A stretch of 64,000 bases of DNA from Pseudoflavitalea sp. G-6-1-2 (GTDB lineage Bacteria; Bacteroidota; Bacteroidia; Chitinophagales; Chitinophagaceae), in NCBI RefSeq assembly GCF_012927185.1, contig NZ_JABBGB010000002.1, positions 868,001-932,000 of the forward strand, written 5' to 3'. The position numbers and the translations under genes were made by a program. This document shows, piece after piece, positions 1-8,323 of the stretch (position 1 is its first letter; every line of letters starts with the position of its first letter). The notes under the pieces are model-generated. The model saw nothing but the letters and a program-made list of their open reading frames with translations. It made no database searches and was not told the origin of the DNA.

Positions 1-253
1 AGCGGCATGATATGTAGCCTTTCCGTGTGGATCATAGTGTAAGTTACGCCTGTAGGATGAGAATAGGTGAAGATAGCCAGATCACATGAAGCCTTGCAAT
101 GTTTCAGCCTATTTTCAGCCATTATTCTGCCTATATTCAGCGTATTTCAAGGGGAAGTCAGCCAGTAACCAGCCATTATTGAGCAATTATTGAGCAAGTC
201 TATACCATGTTTCCTGCCCCGGTTGCTGCAGATTTTCTCATACCGCTTCGAAT
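1..253. other. left-edge region without a recognisable gene
   Basis: I see no convincing coding frame here on either strand. The stretch around 100-200 is rich in short imperfect repeats of the kind cagcc-att and attgagca (two copies of attgagca about 10 bases apart near 178-195), which looks like non-coding spacer downstream of the minus-strand prfC gene. Confidence 0.4.
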
Positions 254-289
254 AAAAAAACCGGCAGTGGTTTATCCATGCTGCCGGTT
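254..289 (-). terminator. intrinsic terminator of prfC
   Basis: Read on the minus strand, an ACCGGCAG / CTGCCGGT stem with a small internal imperfection is followed by a run of seven T. It lies 24 bases beyond the prfC stop codon. Confidence 0.85.
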
Positions 290-312
290 CGGTATTATTT
301 GCAGAAAACTGA

Positions 313-1908
313 CTAAGCAGTCTCCTTATGAATCTCTGAAGTAAAGTGAAACTCGATATCCGGGTTATTGGTTCTTTCCGTGTTGAGGAACCATTCGCTC
401 TGTGCGAGGTACACCAGGTGACCATCCTTATCTTCTGCAATATTGTTCGATTTGAACTTGGTGAATTCATCCAGCTTTTTGTGATCAGCGCTGGTGATCC
501 AGCAGGCTTTGTAGTAAGGCTGCGCGCGGAACTCCACGCTGGCGCCATATTCCTGCAACAGTCGATACTGAATTACCTCGAACTGCAGTTCTCCCACACA
601 TCCGATGATCTTTTTGTTGCCACCGAACTGCGTGAAAAGCTGCGCCACACCTTCATCGGTAAGCTGCAAAAGTCCTTTCTCCAATTGTTTGGTTTTCATT
701 GGGTCTTTATTCACTACTTCTTTAAATATTTCAGGTGAGAAGCTGGGAATTCCGGTGAAATAGAAATTGGGGCCTTCGGTGAGGGTATCGCCGATCTTAA
801 AGTTGCCGGTATCGAAGAGACCCACCACATCGCCTGGATAAGCTGCTTCGATCACATCTTTATCGCGGGCAAGGAAAGTGTATGGGTTGGAGAAACGAAC
901 GTCTTTATCGAGACGCACGTGATGGAAATATTTGTTGCGCTCGAACTTGCCGGAGCAAACGCGTAGGAAAGCGATGCGGTCGCGATGTTTGGGGTCGAGG
1001 TTAGCGTGAATCTTAAAGATGAAACCAGAGAATTTCTCTTCATCGGGACAAACTTCGCGAACGCTGGTCATGCGGCAGCGAGGGATGGGCGCAATGCGGA
1101 TGAAGGTATCGAGCATCTCTTTTACACCGAAATTGTTGATGGCAGATCCGAAGAACACCGGGGCTACTTTTCCGGCGAGATAGTCGGTAACATTGAGTTC
1201 GCCATGCACACCGTCTACCAGCTCCACATCTTCACGTAATAATGAAGCATCCTTCTCACCGATCTTATTATCAAGCAGTTCAACAGAAATATCGGTAAGC
1301 TCAACTACGTCTTCATCAGCCGCTTTTGTACCGGCAGTGAAGAGTACGAGATTCTTATCGTGCAGATTGTACACCCCTTTGAAATCCTTGCCGCTGTTGA
1401 TTGGCCAGGTCATGGGATGCAGTTGTATTTTCAATTCAGCCTCGATCTCTTCGAGCAGGTCGAAACGGTTCTTGCCGTCGCGGTCCATTTTGTTGATGAA
1501 CACAATTACAGGAGTGTCGCGCATGCGGCAAACCTCCATGAGGCGGCGGGTTTGTTCTTCCACCCCGTTCACACTGTCCACCACAAGGATAACACTGTCC
1601 ACAGCAGTGAGGGTACGGTAAGTATCTTCAGCAAAGTCTTTGTGACCGGGAGTATCCAGCAGGTTCACCAGAATACCGTTGTATTCGAAGCTCATCACCG
1701 AAGTGGCCACCGAGATACCACGCTGGCGTTCGATTTCCATAAAGTCGGAAGCCGCAAACTTCTTGATCTTATTGCTTTTTACCGCACCGGCCGTTTGAAT
1801 GGCGCCACCAAAGAGAAGGAATTTCTCCGTAAGGGTGGTTTTACCGGCATCCGGGTGGGAAATGATCGCAAAAGTTCTTCTTTTCTGAATTTCGTGATTG
1901 TACTTCAT
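313..1908 (-). CDS. prfC: peptide chain release factor 3 (RF3)
   Basis: Cytoplasmic translational GTPase that recycles class-1 release factors from the ribosome after termination. The 531 residues match the usual RF3 length. The G1 P-loop (SHPDAGKTT, about residues 17-25), the G3 motif DTPGHKDF and the G4 motif NKMD are all present, and an EF-Tu-like domain 2 and the RF3 C-terminal domain follow. The highly typical stretch [14 protein letters not shown] sits just after G3. The gene stands alone: a TACCTTTG promoter box lies 33 bases upstream and a strong terminator closes it. LepA and EF-G are excluded by the RF3-type order of domains and the length. Confidence 0.96.
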   Translation of the reverse strand: MKYNHEIQKRRTFAIISHPDAGKTTLTEKFLLFGGAIQTAGAVKSNKIKKFAASDFMEIERQRGISVATSVMSFEYNGILVNLLDTPGHKDFAEDTYRTLTAVDSVILVVDSVNGVEEQTRRLMEVCRMRDTPVIVFINKMDRDGKNRFDLLEEIEAELKIQLHPMTWPINSGKDFKGVYNLHDKNLVLFTAGTKAADEDVVELTDISVELLDNKIGEKDASLLREDVELVDGVHGELNVTDYLAGKVAPVFFGSAINNFGVKEMLDTFIRIAPIPRCRMTSVREVCPDEEKFSGFIFKIHANLDPKHRDRIAFLRVCSGKFERNKYFHHVRLDKDVRFSNPYTFLARDKDVIEAAYPGDVVGLFDTGNFKIGDTLTEGPNFYFTGIPSFSPEIFKEVVNKDPMKTKQLEKGLLQLTDEGVAQLFTQFGGNKKIIGCVGELQFEVIQYRLLQEYGASVEFRAQPYYKACWITSADHKKLDEFTKFKSNNIAEDKDGHLVYLAQSEWFLNTERTNNPDIEFHFTSEIHKETA

Positions 1909-1940
1909 GCTTGTGTTCGACTTTTTTGGAAAAACGCTCG

Positions 1941-1948
1941 CAAAGGTA
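1941..1948 (-). promoter_or_regulatory. TAnnTTTG minus-7 box of prfC
   Basis: Minus strand reads TACCTTTG, the Bacteroidota vegetative minus-7 consensus, 32 bases before the prfC ATG. Confidence 0.6.
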
Positions 1949-1968
1949 CATAATCCTGCCTCAATTTG

Positions 1969-1976
1969 TACTTTTA
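1969..1976 (+). promoter_or_regulatory. possible minus-7 box of the YitT-family gene
   Basis: TACTTTTA, one base off TAnnTTTG, ends six bases before the ATG at 1983. If used, the message would begin at or next to that ATG. It is divergent from, and about 20 bases from, the prfC box. Confidence 0.35.
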
Positions 1977-1982
1977 CCCTGC

Positions 1983-2951
1983 ATGCGATACAGACTTCGT
2001 CAATTCATTGCCAATAATTTTCTCCGGCAGCGCAAGCCGTCTGAACCGTCCAGTACATACCAGTTAGCCAAAGGGGTTTACAAATTAAGAAGAATCATAT
2101 TGATGAATTCGAAGGATGCCGTGCTGATACTAATCGGCATACTTTCGGCGGGTTTCGGACTGAAGAGTTTTCTGCTTCCGGTGAAATTCATCGATGGAGG
2201 CGCAACGGGTATTTCGCTGCTGATCGGCGCAGTGAGTGGATGGCCGCTATCAGTGATCATTATCCTCATCAATCTTCCATTCATATTGATTGGATACCGG
2301 CAGATCGGCAAGCTGTTCACCGTGAAAACGATTCTGGCCATCATCGGGCTGGCACTCTGCCTGGCGCTGGTGGAGTATCCGATAGTAACATCAGACAAAC
2401 TGCTGGTGGCGGTTTTCGGCGGATTCTTTCTCGGCGCCGGAATCGGATTTGCGGTACGCGGAGGCGGTGTGCTCGATGGAACCGAAATTCTCGCCATCTA
2501 TCTCAGCCGGAAACTGGGCGCTACTATCGGCGATGTGATCATGATGATCAACGTGCTGATATTCGCAGCCGCGGCCTATTTTCTGGGCATCGATAAGGCG
2601 CTGTATTCTATGCTCACTTATCTCTCGGCGTCGAAGACCGTGGATTTTCTGATCGAGGGTATCGAAGAATATACGGGAGTGACCATCATCTCGCCCAAGA
2701 ATGAAGAGATCGGAAAAGTGATTACGGAGAAACTGGGACGCGGCGTTACCGTGTACAAAGGAGCAGGAGGATTCGGGAAACGGGGACTGGTGCAGGAAGA
2801 CCAGCATATACTCTTCACGGTTATAACGAGGCTGGAGATATCGAGGCTAAAGCATGAGATAGAGATAATCGATCCGAATGCGTTTGTAGTGATGAATAGC
2901 ATAAAAGATACGAGGGGCGGAATGATTAAGAAGCGGCCGCTGAAGCATTAG
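1983..2951 (+). CDS. YitT family membrane protein (DUF2179 C-terminus)
   Basis: Integral inner-membrane protein of unknown transport role. From the ATG at 1983 it has 322 residues. It contains five to six hydrophobic segments (for example [42 protein letters not shown]), the family signature [12 protein letters not shown], a second conserved [12 protein letters not shown] block, and a soluble C-terminal DUF2179 domain (about the last 100 residues). An alternative ATG at 2103 gives 282 residues starting directly at the first membrane helix. I prefer 1983 because the intervening 40 residues look coding and are basic, as expected for a cytoplasmic N-tail, but this is not certain. Shares a divergent promoter region with prfC. 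Confidence 0.85.
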   Translation: MRYRLRQFIANNFLRQRKPSEPSSTYQLAKGVYKLRRIILMNSKDAVLILIGILSAGFGLKSFLLPVKFIDGGATGISLLIGAVSGWPLSVIIILINLPFILIGYRQIGKLFTVKTILAIIGLALCLALVEYPIVTSDKLLVAVFGGFFLGAGIGFAVRGGGVLDGTEILAIYLSRKLGATIGDVIMMINVLIFAAAAYFLGIDKALYSMLTYLSASKTVDFLIEGIEEYTGVTIISPKNEEIGKVITEKLGRGVTVYKGAGGFGKRGLVQEDQHILFTVITRLEISRLKHEIEIIDPNAFVVMNSIKDTRGGMIKKRPLKH

Positions 2952-2954
2952 CGG

Positions 2955-3257
2955 CTATTTCCGATATCTTTTATTTGGGTGCTTTTTTTGATGAACAACC
3001 GAGATAACAAGTATCGTTTTGGTTTTCTTGTATATTTTGTAAGCAATCGTATAGGGGAAAACATCAAGGGTAGCTTCCCTGTAACCTTTTTTTGATTTCT
3101 GACTGAAGAACTCCGGATTTGCGGAGATTTGATCAAGTTTAGCCTGCGCCATTTTGAGAAAGCGTTCGCCTAAACCCACTTTATTACCTTCATACCATTC
3201 ATAGGCTTCAAGATAATCGGCATACACTTTTTCATGAAACAACAGCTGGTAATTCAT
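2955..3257 (-). CDS. RelE/ParE-family toxin of a type II toxin-antitoxin pair
   Basis: A basic 100-residue protein with the RelE/ParE layout. An N-terminal helix region (VYADYLEAYEWYE) is followed by a GLGERFL motif, an FP-YTIAYKI strand pair and a C-terminal VISVVHQKKHP segment. Members either cleave mRNA on the ribosome or poison gyrase; which applies here cannot be told from sequence. The start codon overlaps the stop of the upstream antitoxin gene by four bases (ATGA), giving translational coupling. The stop lies four bases from the stop of the convergent YitT gene. Confidence 0.85.
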   Translation of the reverse strand: MNYQLLFHEKVYADYLEAYEWYEGNKVGLGERFLKMAQAKLDQISANPEFFSQKSKKGYREATLDVFPYTIAYKIYKKTKTILVISVVHQKKHPNKRYRK

Positions 3258-3505
3258 TTCTTGCCCTTATATGCCTTCCTCACTTTTGATTCCAGTTGTT
3301 CAAGCGTTAGTACTTTTGCATTTCCTGTTTCGTACTCTTTTGTTCTGCGATCGAGTTCTGCGATGAACTCTTCGTCTTCCCAAACATCATTGTCGTTTTC
3401 AGTCGCGAAAGTCTTTACAACCGTCAATACAGCTTTCTTCTGATTCTCGTTTAATTGAGTCAGATAATCATTGATTTCTTTAACCAGTTTGGTAGCCGCA
3501 CTCAT
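3254..3505 (-). CDS. antitoxin of the RelE/ParE-type module
   Basis: An 83-residue acidic protein immediately upstream of the toxin and overlapping it by ATGA. An N-terminal helical segment (LVKEINDYLTQLNENQKKAVL) resembles the antitoxins commonly paired with ParE-type toxins in Bacteroidota. It is followed by an acidic linker (WEDEEFIAELDRR) and a basic tail. No clear DNA-binding fold is visible, so autoregulation is assumed from the family rather than seen. The call rests mainly on size, charge and position. Confidence 0.75.
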   Translation of the reverse strand: MSAATKLVKEINDYLTQLNENQKKAVLTVVKTFATENDNDVWEDEEFIAELDRRTKEYETGNAKVLTLEQLESKVRKAYKGKK

Positions 3506-3530
3506 ACATTCAGGTTTACAACAAATTTAC

Positions 3531-3587
3531 TTAAAACACGCTCACTGTCCAACTACGAGTGAACTTCGCCCGATATCCGGCCGGCAG
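3531..3587 (-). pseudogene. 3'-terminal remnant of a second aldose-1-epimerase-like gene
   Basis: The minus strand reads LPAGYRAKFTRSWTVSVF then a TAA stop. This nearly repeats the C-terminus of the intact epimerase at 4246 (EAGAKFTRSWTVTVF then stop). Most base differences between the two tails are at third codon positions, which suggests decay of a once-functional paralogue. Upstream, the frame is closed by stops within three codons, so only the tail survives. Confidence 0.6.
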
Positions 3588-3683
3588 TTACCGTTATCGC
3601 CACCATCACTCCCTTGCCGCACTCCATCATTATTCAATCAAATCTCCATCATCGCTTCTATTCACTCCCATCTATTTTCTAAA

Positions 3684-4061
3684 TCAACTCAATGACGAAT
3701 TCAGCCTTCTCGAAAACTTAAACACATTCACCCTGTTCACAATATCTTCAGAAATATCATACACCACAGACTCGTTCTTATAATCGATATTGAGCTGCTC
3801 AAACAGCGGTTTGGCATTCAGATAATAGTATTCTCCAGCCTTACTTATCTTAAAATTATCATCTTTAAGTCCGGGATAAACAATTACATAGAGATGATTA
3901 TCGGCAGGATCATCTTCATTGATGGCTACCGCCGCACTGTAGCCAACTGCAAGCCGCATTTTTCTGGCAGCGGCCGTACTGAATCCGAGTTTTCCATTCT
4001 TATGAGCGGTTGCTCTTAAATTTCGGTCGGGGTTTTCCGGGGTAATGAACCTGAGTTTCAT
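3684..4061 (-). CDS. hypothetical protein, 125 residues
   Basis: I do not recognise the family. The protein is soluble, with no signal peptide or membrane segment, and is rich in Lys, Asn and Tyr. It begins MKLRFITPENPDRNLRAT and contains a hydrophobic strand block (NHLYVIVYPGL) and a KAGEYYYLNAKPLFEQL segment. It lies between the toxin-antitoxin pair and the intact epimerase, just beside the decayed epimerase tail, so it may be part of a small cassette that replaced a paralogue. The reading frame is clean and bounded, and similar short proteins may exist in relatives, but no function can be assigned. Confidence 0.6.
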   Translation of the reverse strand: MKLRFITPENPDRNLRATAHKNGKLGFSTAAARKMRLAVGYSAAVAINEDDPADNHLYVIVYPGLKDDNFKISKAGEYYYLNAKPLFEQLNIDYKNESVVYDISEDIVNRVNVFKFSRRLNSSLS

Positions 4062-4245
4062 ATCTCAAATCTATCATGCTGATGTCAATCCTGCAAGTGC
4101 CTGCTTTAAAAACTCTGTCAGTCTATTTTTGCTACTCCATCACTTTTCCATTATTCAACACTCATAAAAATGGCAGAGGTCGGATAACCCCTGCCAATAT
4201 TTTCAGCCTGCTCTACAGCGTCGGCGGCAAATGAATTATTTGGAT

Positions 4246-5115
4246 CTAGAACACTGTAACCGTCCAGCTGCGGGTGAACTTCGCCCCTGCTTCCAGCTTA
4301 TTGATCCCTTCTTTTTCTTCCAGCAGCTGCATCGAATCTATGCTATCGGCAATGCCGCACCAGGGTTCGATACAAAGAAAATCGGCGCCGGGCGCTGCCC
4401 AGATCCCCAGATACGGGAAACCCGGAAACTCCATTTTCAATCCATGTTCAGACTGATGCGAGCGCAAACTCACGGCCGAAGAATTGAGATGCTTGAACAC
4501 CAGCGCATCTGTTGCGAACAGCGCCTTATTCAGCGGCAACACCTTCGTATCATTCAAAAAAGGAATGGAAGAAGTTTTCAGCAATCCGCCGTCAGCGATC
4601 GGCCAGCGGCCAGCATTTTCTTCCTGCTCAAATTCGAGGTAATAATCATCATATACATTATCCGCAACAATCGGCAATGCAAATGCCGGATGGCCTCCTA
4701 CCGAGCAATACATCGTTTCTTTCCCGGTATTCACTATTTCGTAGGTAACGGCAATGCTGTTGTCGAGAACGGTGTACCCTATGCGGAAATCGAAATTGAA
4801 TGGAAATGCTTTCAGGGAAGCTTCATTTTGCTTCAGCAGAAAAATGATGCGGTCGAAATCCTGCGACTCCACTGCAAACTGGTTGTCGCGGGCAAATCCA
4901 TGCCTTGGCAGGTTGTATAATTCACCATTGAATACATAAGTGTTATCCTTTAGTGCGCCTACAATAGGAAACAACACGGGCGAGTGTTTGCCCCATACCG
5001 CGGGATCGCCCTTCCACATATATTCAATACCGGTTTCTTTCTGTACCAGGCTCTGCAATTCTGCGCCTTTGGGGTGAAGAGTGGCCTTCAGGAGATGGCT
5101 TTCGATGGTAAACAT
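4246..5115 (-). CDS. aldose 1-epimerase family protein (LacX/Slr1438-like)
   Basis: Predicted cytoplasmic sugar mutarotase-like enzyme of the galactose-mutarotase fold, 289 residues from the ATG at 5115. The N-terminus (HPKGAELQSL), the WKGDPAVWGKHSPVLFPIVG block and the GGHPAFALP motif carrying the conserved His are typical of the LacX/Slr1438 branch. The substrate is unknown; members act on sugars or sugar phosphates. An in-frame start at 5202 is possible on paper, but it lies upstream of the TACATTTG promoter box at 5182-5189, so 5115 is preferred. Divergent from the permease gene at 5216. Confidence 0.85.
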   Translation of the reverse strand: MFTIESHLLKATLHPKGAELQSLVQKETGIEYMWKGDPAVWGKHSPVLFPIVGALKDNTYVFNGELYNLPRHGFARDNQFAVESQDFDRIIFLLKQNEASLKAFPFNFDFRIGYTVLDNSIAVTYEIVNTGKETMYCSVGGHPAFALPIVADNVYDDYYLEFEQEENAGRWPIADGGLLKTSSIPFLNDTKVLPLNKALFATDALVFKHLNSSAVSLRSHQSEHGLKMEFPGFPYLGIWAAPGADFLCIEPWCGIADSIDSMQLLEEKEGINKLEAGAKFTRSWTVTVF

Positions 5116-5181
5116 GCAGCAATTTAACAAAAAGCCTGATCCTTGCCTTTTGCCGTTGAAATAAATCGGCGGGTGCTGCGA

Positions 5182-5189
5182 CAAATGTA
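5182..5189 (-). promoter_or_regulatory. TAnnTTTG minus-7 box of the epimerase gene
   Basis: Minus strand TACATTTG, 66 bases before the ATG at 5115. It excludes use of the farther upstream in-frame codon at 5202. Confidence 0.5.
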
Positions 5190-5203
5190 CCGGAACTATC
5201 ACC

Positions 5204-5211
5204 TAAATTTG
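5204..5211 (+). promoter_or_regulatory. TAnnTTTG minus-7 box of the ABC permease gene
   Basis: TAAATTTG ends four bases before the ATG at 5216. This predicts a leaderless or nearly leaderless transcript. Confidence 0.55.
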
Positions 5212-5215
5212 GAAT

Positions 5216-6469
5216 ATGCGTCGTATCATCGAAATCCTCGGCAGCAGCCTCAACCTAACCTGGCAGGAATTTAAATCGCATAAGCTCAGAACCCTGCTCT
5301 CCCTTTCGGGGGTTGGTTTTGGCATTCTCTGCATCATTGGGGTACTGGCTACTGTGAACAGTCTCGAATATGCTGTTCAGCAGGATGTGAAGTCGCTCGG
5401 TTCCAACAGCATTTATATCGACAAATGGGAATACGGCGGAGGCGCCGACTATCCCTGGTGGAAATACGTAAACCGTCCTTCTCCCAAATACGATGAGATG
5501 GAACTGCTGAAACAAAAAGTACCGGCAATCGGGTTCATCGCTTTCACCGCTGCCATCAACGGAACACTCGAATACAACGGCAGTATCCTCAGCGGACTTA
5601 ATTATTATGGCATCTCGGAAGATTTCAACCGGCTTCAACCAATTGAAGTAGGATACGGCCGTTATTTTCTGCCGAATGAATTCGATCAGGGCACAGGCAC
5701 CATCGTACTCGGCTACATGGTGGCCGAAAACCTCTTCGGTTCGGATGTAACCAAGGGCCTCGGCAAAACCCTCAAACTGAAAGACGGACAACGTGTGTCC
5801 GTAGTAGGTATTCTGAAGAAAAAAGGCAAGAGCATGCTCGGCGGATGGGATTACGACAACAACGTACTCATCACCCGCAATTTTCTGAAACAACTGGCCA
5901 GGGAAGACTGGGCCGGTCCATCTATATTGGTAGTAGGAAAAGAAGGCATCACCATTGCCCAACTGAAAGATGAGCTGCAGGGCGCGATGCGTTCCATCCG
6001 CAAGCTCAAACCCACACAGGAAGACAATTTCGCACTCAACGATATCGACGCACTCAGCGGATTCTTCACCGACATCTTCGATGGTGTGAACAAAGGAGGA
6101 TGGGCTATCGCCACTCTTTCACTGATCGTAGGCATGTTCGGCGTAGCGAATATCATGTTCGTAACCGTTCGTGAACGCACTTCACAGATCGGATTGAAGA
6201 AAGCCATCGGCGCGAAGAAGATCACTATCCTCACAGAGTTTCTCCTTGAATCATCCTTCCTCTGCATTATCGGAGGGATGCTGGGATTGCTGGTAGTATT
6301 GCTCATCAGCTTCATCCTCTCGGCCGTTCTCGGATTTACCGTATTTGTGGCTCCGGGCATCATTCTGCTGGCCATCACCATCTGTATTGTGGTGGGTATT
6401 CTGGCAGGGATCATTCCTGCTTCCATCGCAGCCAGAATGGATCCGGTAGTAGCTATCCGCACCAAATAA
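5216..6469 (+). CDS. ABC transporter permease, MacB/FtsX type
   Basis: Inner-membrane permease of the MacB/LolCE (type VII ABC) superfamily, 417 residues. The first transmembrane helix follows the classic N-terminal pattern (FKSHKLRTLLSLSGVGFGI). A large periplasmic MacB core domain spans roughly residues 45-270. Three C-terminal helices form the FtsX domain, which includes the conserved RTSQIGLKKAIGAKK loop and ends PVVAIRTK. Such proteins act with an ATPase to export substrates or drive periplasmic work without translocation. No ATPase gene is adjacent, so the partner must be encoded elsewhere. Followed 45 bases later by tsaD, which has its own promoter box. Confidence 0.92.
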   Translation: MRRIIEILGSSLNLTWQEFKSHKLRTLLSLSGVGFGILCIIGVLATVNSLEYAVQQDVKSLGSNSIYIDKWEYGGGADYPWWKYVNRPSPKYDEMELLKQKVPAIGFIAFTAAINGTLEYNGSILSGLNYYGISEDFNRLQPIEVGYGRYFLPNEFDQGTGTIVLGYMVAENLFGSDVTKGLGKTLKLKDGQRVSVVGILKKKGKSMLGGWDYDNNVLITRNFLKQLAREDWAGPSILVVGKEGITIAQLKDELQGAMRSIRKLKPTQEDNFALNDIDALSGFFTDIFDGVNKGGWAIATLSLIVGMFGVANIMFVTVRERTSQIGLKKAIGAKKITILTEFLLESSFLCIIGGMLGLLVVLLISFILSAVLGFTVFVAPGIILLAITICIVVGILAGIIPASIAARMDPVVAIRTK

Positions 6470-6498
6470 GCGGTTGATCGCACAATCGTTCTTGTATG

Positions 6499-6506
6499 TA
6501 CATTTG
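6499..6506 (+). promoter_or_regulatory. TAnnTTTG minus-7 box of tsaD
   Basis: TACATTTG, ending eight bases before the tsaD ATG. Confidence 0.6.
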
Positions 6507-6514
6507 CAGGGAAT

Positions 6515-7519
6515 ATGAGCATCACAATCCTTGCAATAGAATCGAGCTGCGACGAAACTTCGGCCGCAGTATGCGTAGACGGAAAGATCCTTTCAAATAT
6601 CATTGCCAGCCAGTCGGTACATGAGCAATATGGCGGTGTGGTGCCCGAACTGGCATCGCGGGCGCATATGCAGAACATCGTTCCGGTGGTGGACAAGGCT
6701 TTGAAAGAAGCCGGCGTTACCATGAGCGACCTCAATGCCATTGCTTTTACACAGGCTCCCGGCCTCATCGGCAGCCTGCTCGTAGGCGCACAATTCGCCA
6801 AATCGCTGGCACTCGCACTGAATATTCCGCTCATCGCCGTACACCATATGCAGGCTCATGTGCTGGCCAATCTGATAGATGATCCCAAACCATCGTTCCC
6901 CTTCCTTTGCCTCACTGTGAGCGGAGGACATACGCAGATTGTGCAGTGCGACAGTCCGCATGAAATGCGCATCATCGGCGAAACCATCGACGATGCCGCA
7001 GGCGAAGCATTCGACAAATCGGCCAAGATGCTGGGACTTCCCTATCCAGGCGGACCACTCATAGACAAACACGCGAAGAACGGAGATCCCAATCGTTTCA
7101 AACTTCCCGAACCGCAGATACCCGGACTGAACTTCAGTTTCAGCGGACTCAAAACCGCCATTCTTTATCTGTTGCAGGATAACACCAAAACCGATCCTCA
7201 ATTCATCGAAAAGAATGTGGACGATCTCTGCGCTTCCATTCAGCATCGCATCATCAGCATACTGATGAACAAGATGAAGAAAGCATCCATTCAGACCGGC
7301 ATCAAAGACATCTGTATTGCAGGTGGCGTATCGGCCAACGGCGGACTGAGGTCAGCACTGAAAACAATGGGCGAAACACAGGGATGGAATACTTTCATTC
7401 CGGCATTTCAGTATTGCACGGACAATGCGGGGATGATAGCCATCACCGGTTACTTCAAATATCTTAAAGGTGATGCTGCTGCGTTAGCGGTTAGTCCATC
7501 CGCAAGAGCAGAGTGGTAA
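6515..7519 (+). CDS. tsaD: tRNA N6-adenosine threonylcarbamoyltransferase TsaD
   Basis: Essential cytoplasmic enzyme that transfers the threonylcarbamoyl group onto A37 of ANN-decoding tRNAs, acting with TsaB and TsaE. The 334 residues are the normal length. Diagnostic motifs are the N-terminal IESSCDETS, PELASRAH, the metal-binding HMQAH (His111 and His115), LTVSGGHTQIV, and GEAFDKSAKMLGLPYPGG. The C-terminal IAGGVSANGGLR and YCTDNAGMIA complete the ASKHA fold. The start follows a promoter box by eight bases, so the leader is very short. The methyltransferase gene begins 25 bases after the stop, so two tRNA-modification genes probably share a transcript. Confidence 0.97.
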   Translation: MSITILAIESSCDETSAAVCVDGKILSNIIASQSVHEQYGGVVPELASRAHMQNIVPVVDKALKEAGVTMSDLNAIAFTQAPGLIGSLLVGAQFAKSLALALNIPLIAVHHMQAHVLANLIDDPKPSFPFLCLTVSGGHTQIVQCDSPHEMRIIGETIDDAAGEAFDKSAKMLGLPYPGGPLIDKHAKNGDPNRFKLPEPQIPGLNFSFSGLKTAILYLLQDNTKTDPQFIEKNVDDLCASIQHRIISILMNKMKKASIQTGIKDICIAGGVSANGGLRSALKTMGETQGWNTFIPAFQYCTDNAGMIAITGYFKYLKGDAAALAVSPSARAEW

Positions 7520-7544
7520 TCATTTCCAACATCAAATTCAACCG

Positions 7545-8258
7545 ATGGCAAACGGTTACTTTCAATTCAAGCAGTTTACGGTAAATCAGGATCAGTGTGC
7601 CATGAAAGTGTGCACCGACGCCTGCATTTTCGGAGCATGGTTTGCAGCGAAGACCGCCGACTACACCACTGTACTCGATATAGGAGCAGGCACAGGATTG
7701 TTAAGCCTGATGTTTGCGCAGAAATCAAATTCAGAGATCCACGGCATAGAACTCGATCTCGGCGCATACAAGCAATTGAAGGGAAACGTGCAGGGCAGCA
7801 TCTGGAAAGACCGCATTACAGTGTTCCCCGGCGATGCACGCTCCTACTCCTTCCCTATCAAATACGATTTCATCATCACCAATCCGCCTTTCTTCGAGAA
7901 TGATCTTGCATCGGCAAGTGAAGGAGAACAACTAGCGAAGCACAGCAAGCAACTCACCCTCGAAGAACTGATTGGAGTGATCTCACGAAACTTAGAGCCA
8001 CACGGGGCTTTCGGCATATTACTGCCTTATCACAGATGGGAATATTTTCATCAGCTGGCAACAGCAAATGGATTTTCGCTCGTAGAAAATCTGCTTGTGA
8101 AGCAAACACCGAAGCATGATTATTTCAGAAGCATATTGCATTACAGCAGGGTGAACGATCAGTTCAATCCGGCGTTTGAGCTTACTATCAAAGGAGCGGA
8201 TAATGAGTATACGAAAGAGTTTACGGAGTTGCTGAAAGATTATTATCTCTACCTGTAA
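7545..8258 (+). CDS. trmN6: tRNA1(Val) A37 N6-methyltransferase-like (YfiC/TrmN6)
   Basis: SAM-dependent DNA/RNA N6-adenine-type methyltransferase, 237 residues. Motif I is VLDIGAGTGLLSLM (about residues 43-56), the acidic ribose-binding residue follows in IHGIELD, and the catalytic NPPF motif appears as IITNPPFFEND near residue 113. The N-terminal FQFKQFTVNQDQCAMKVCTDACIFGAW is the typical YfiC entry. The expected product is m6A37 in tRNA1(Val). Located directly downstream of tsaD (25-base gap), consistent with a two-gene tRNA-modification operon. The target assignment comes from the family, not from this sequence. Confidence 0.9.
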   Translation: MANGYFQFKQFTVNQDQCAMKVCTDACIFGAWFAAKTADYTTVLDIGAGTGLLSLMFAQKSNSEIHGIELDLGAYKQLKGNVQGSIWKDRITVFPGDARSYSFPIKYDFIITNPPFFENDLASASEGEQLAKHSKQLTLEELIGVISRNLEPHGAFGILLPYHRWEYFHQLATANGFSLVENLLVKQTPKHDYFRSILHYSRVNDQFNPAFELTIKGADNEYTKEFTELLKDYYLYL

Positions 8259-8270
8259 TCATATCCCCAT

Positions 8271-8306
8271 AAAAAAATCCGGCACTACAACAAGCAGTAC
8301 CGGATT
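8271..8306 (-). terminator. intrinsic terminator downstream of the dehydrogenase-like gene
   Basis: AATCCGG / CCGGATT stem with an extra inner ACT/AGT pairing, followed on the minus strand by seven T. Lies between convergent genes; the plus strand lacks a T run. Confidence 0.75.
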
Positions 8307-8323
8307 CAAAAAAGTTTTACAGC

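Noticed and set aside
3531-4300. The two epimerase 3' ends as att-site direct repeats of an integrated element
   Set aside because: The copies differ at many third codon positions, unlike recent attachment-site duplication, and no integrase is present. A decayed paralogue fits better.
5851-6834. Open frame on the minus strand covering parts of the ABC permease and tsaD
   Set aside because: It crosses two well-supported genes in the opposite direction and has the Ser/Thr/Met-rich composition of an antisense frame.
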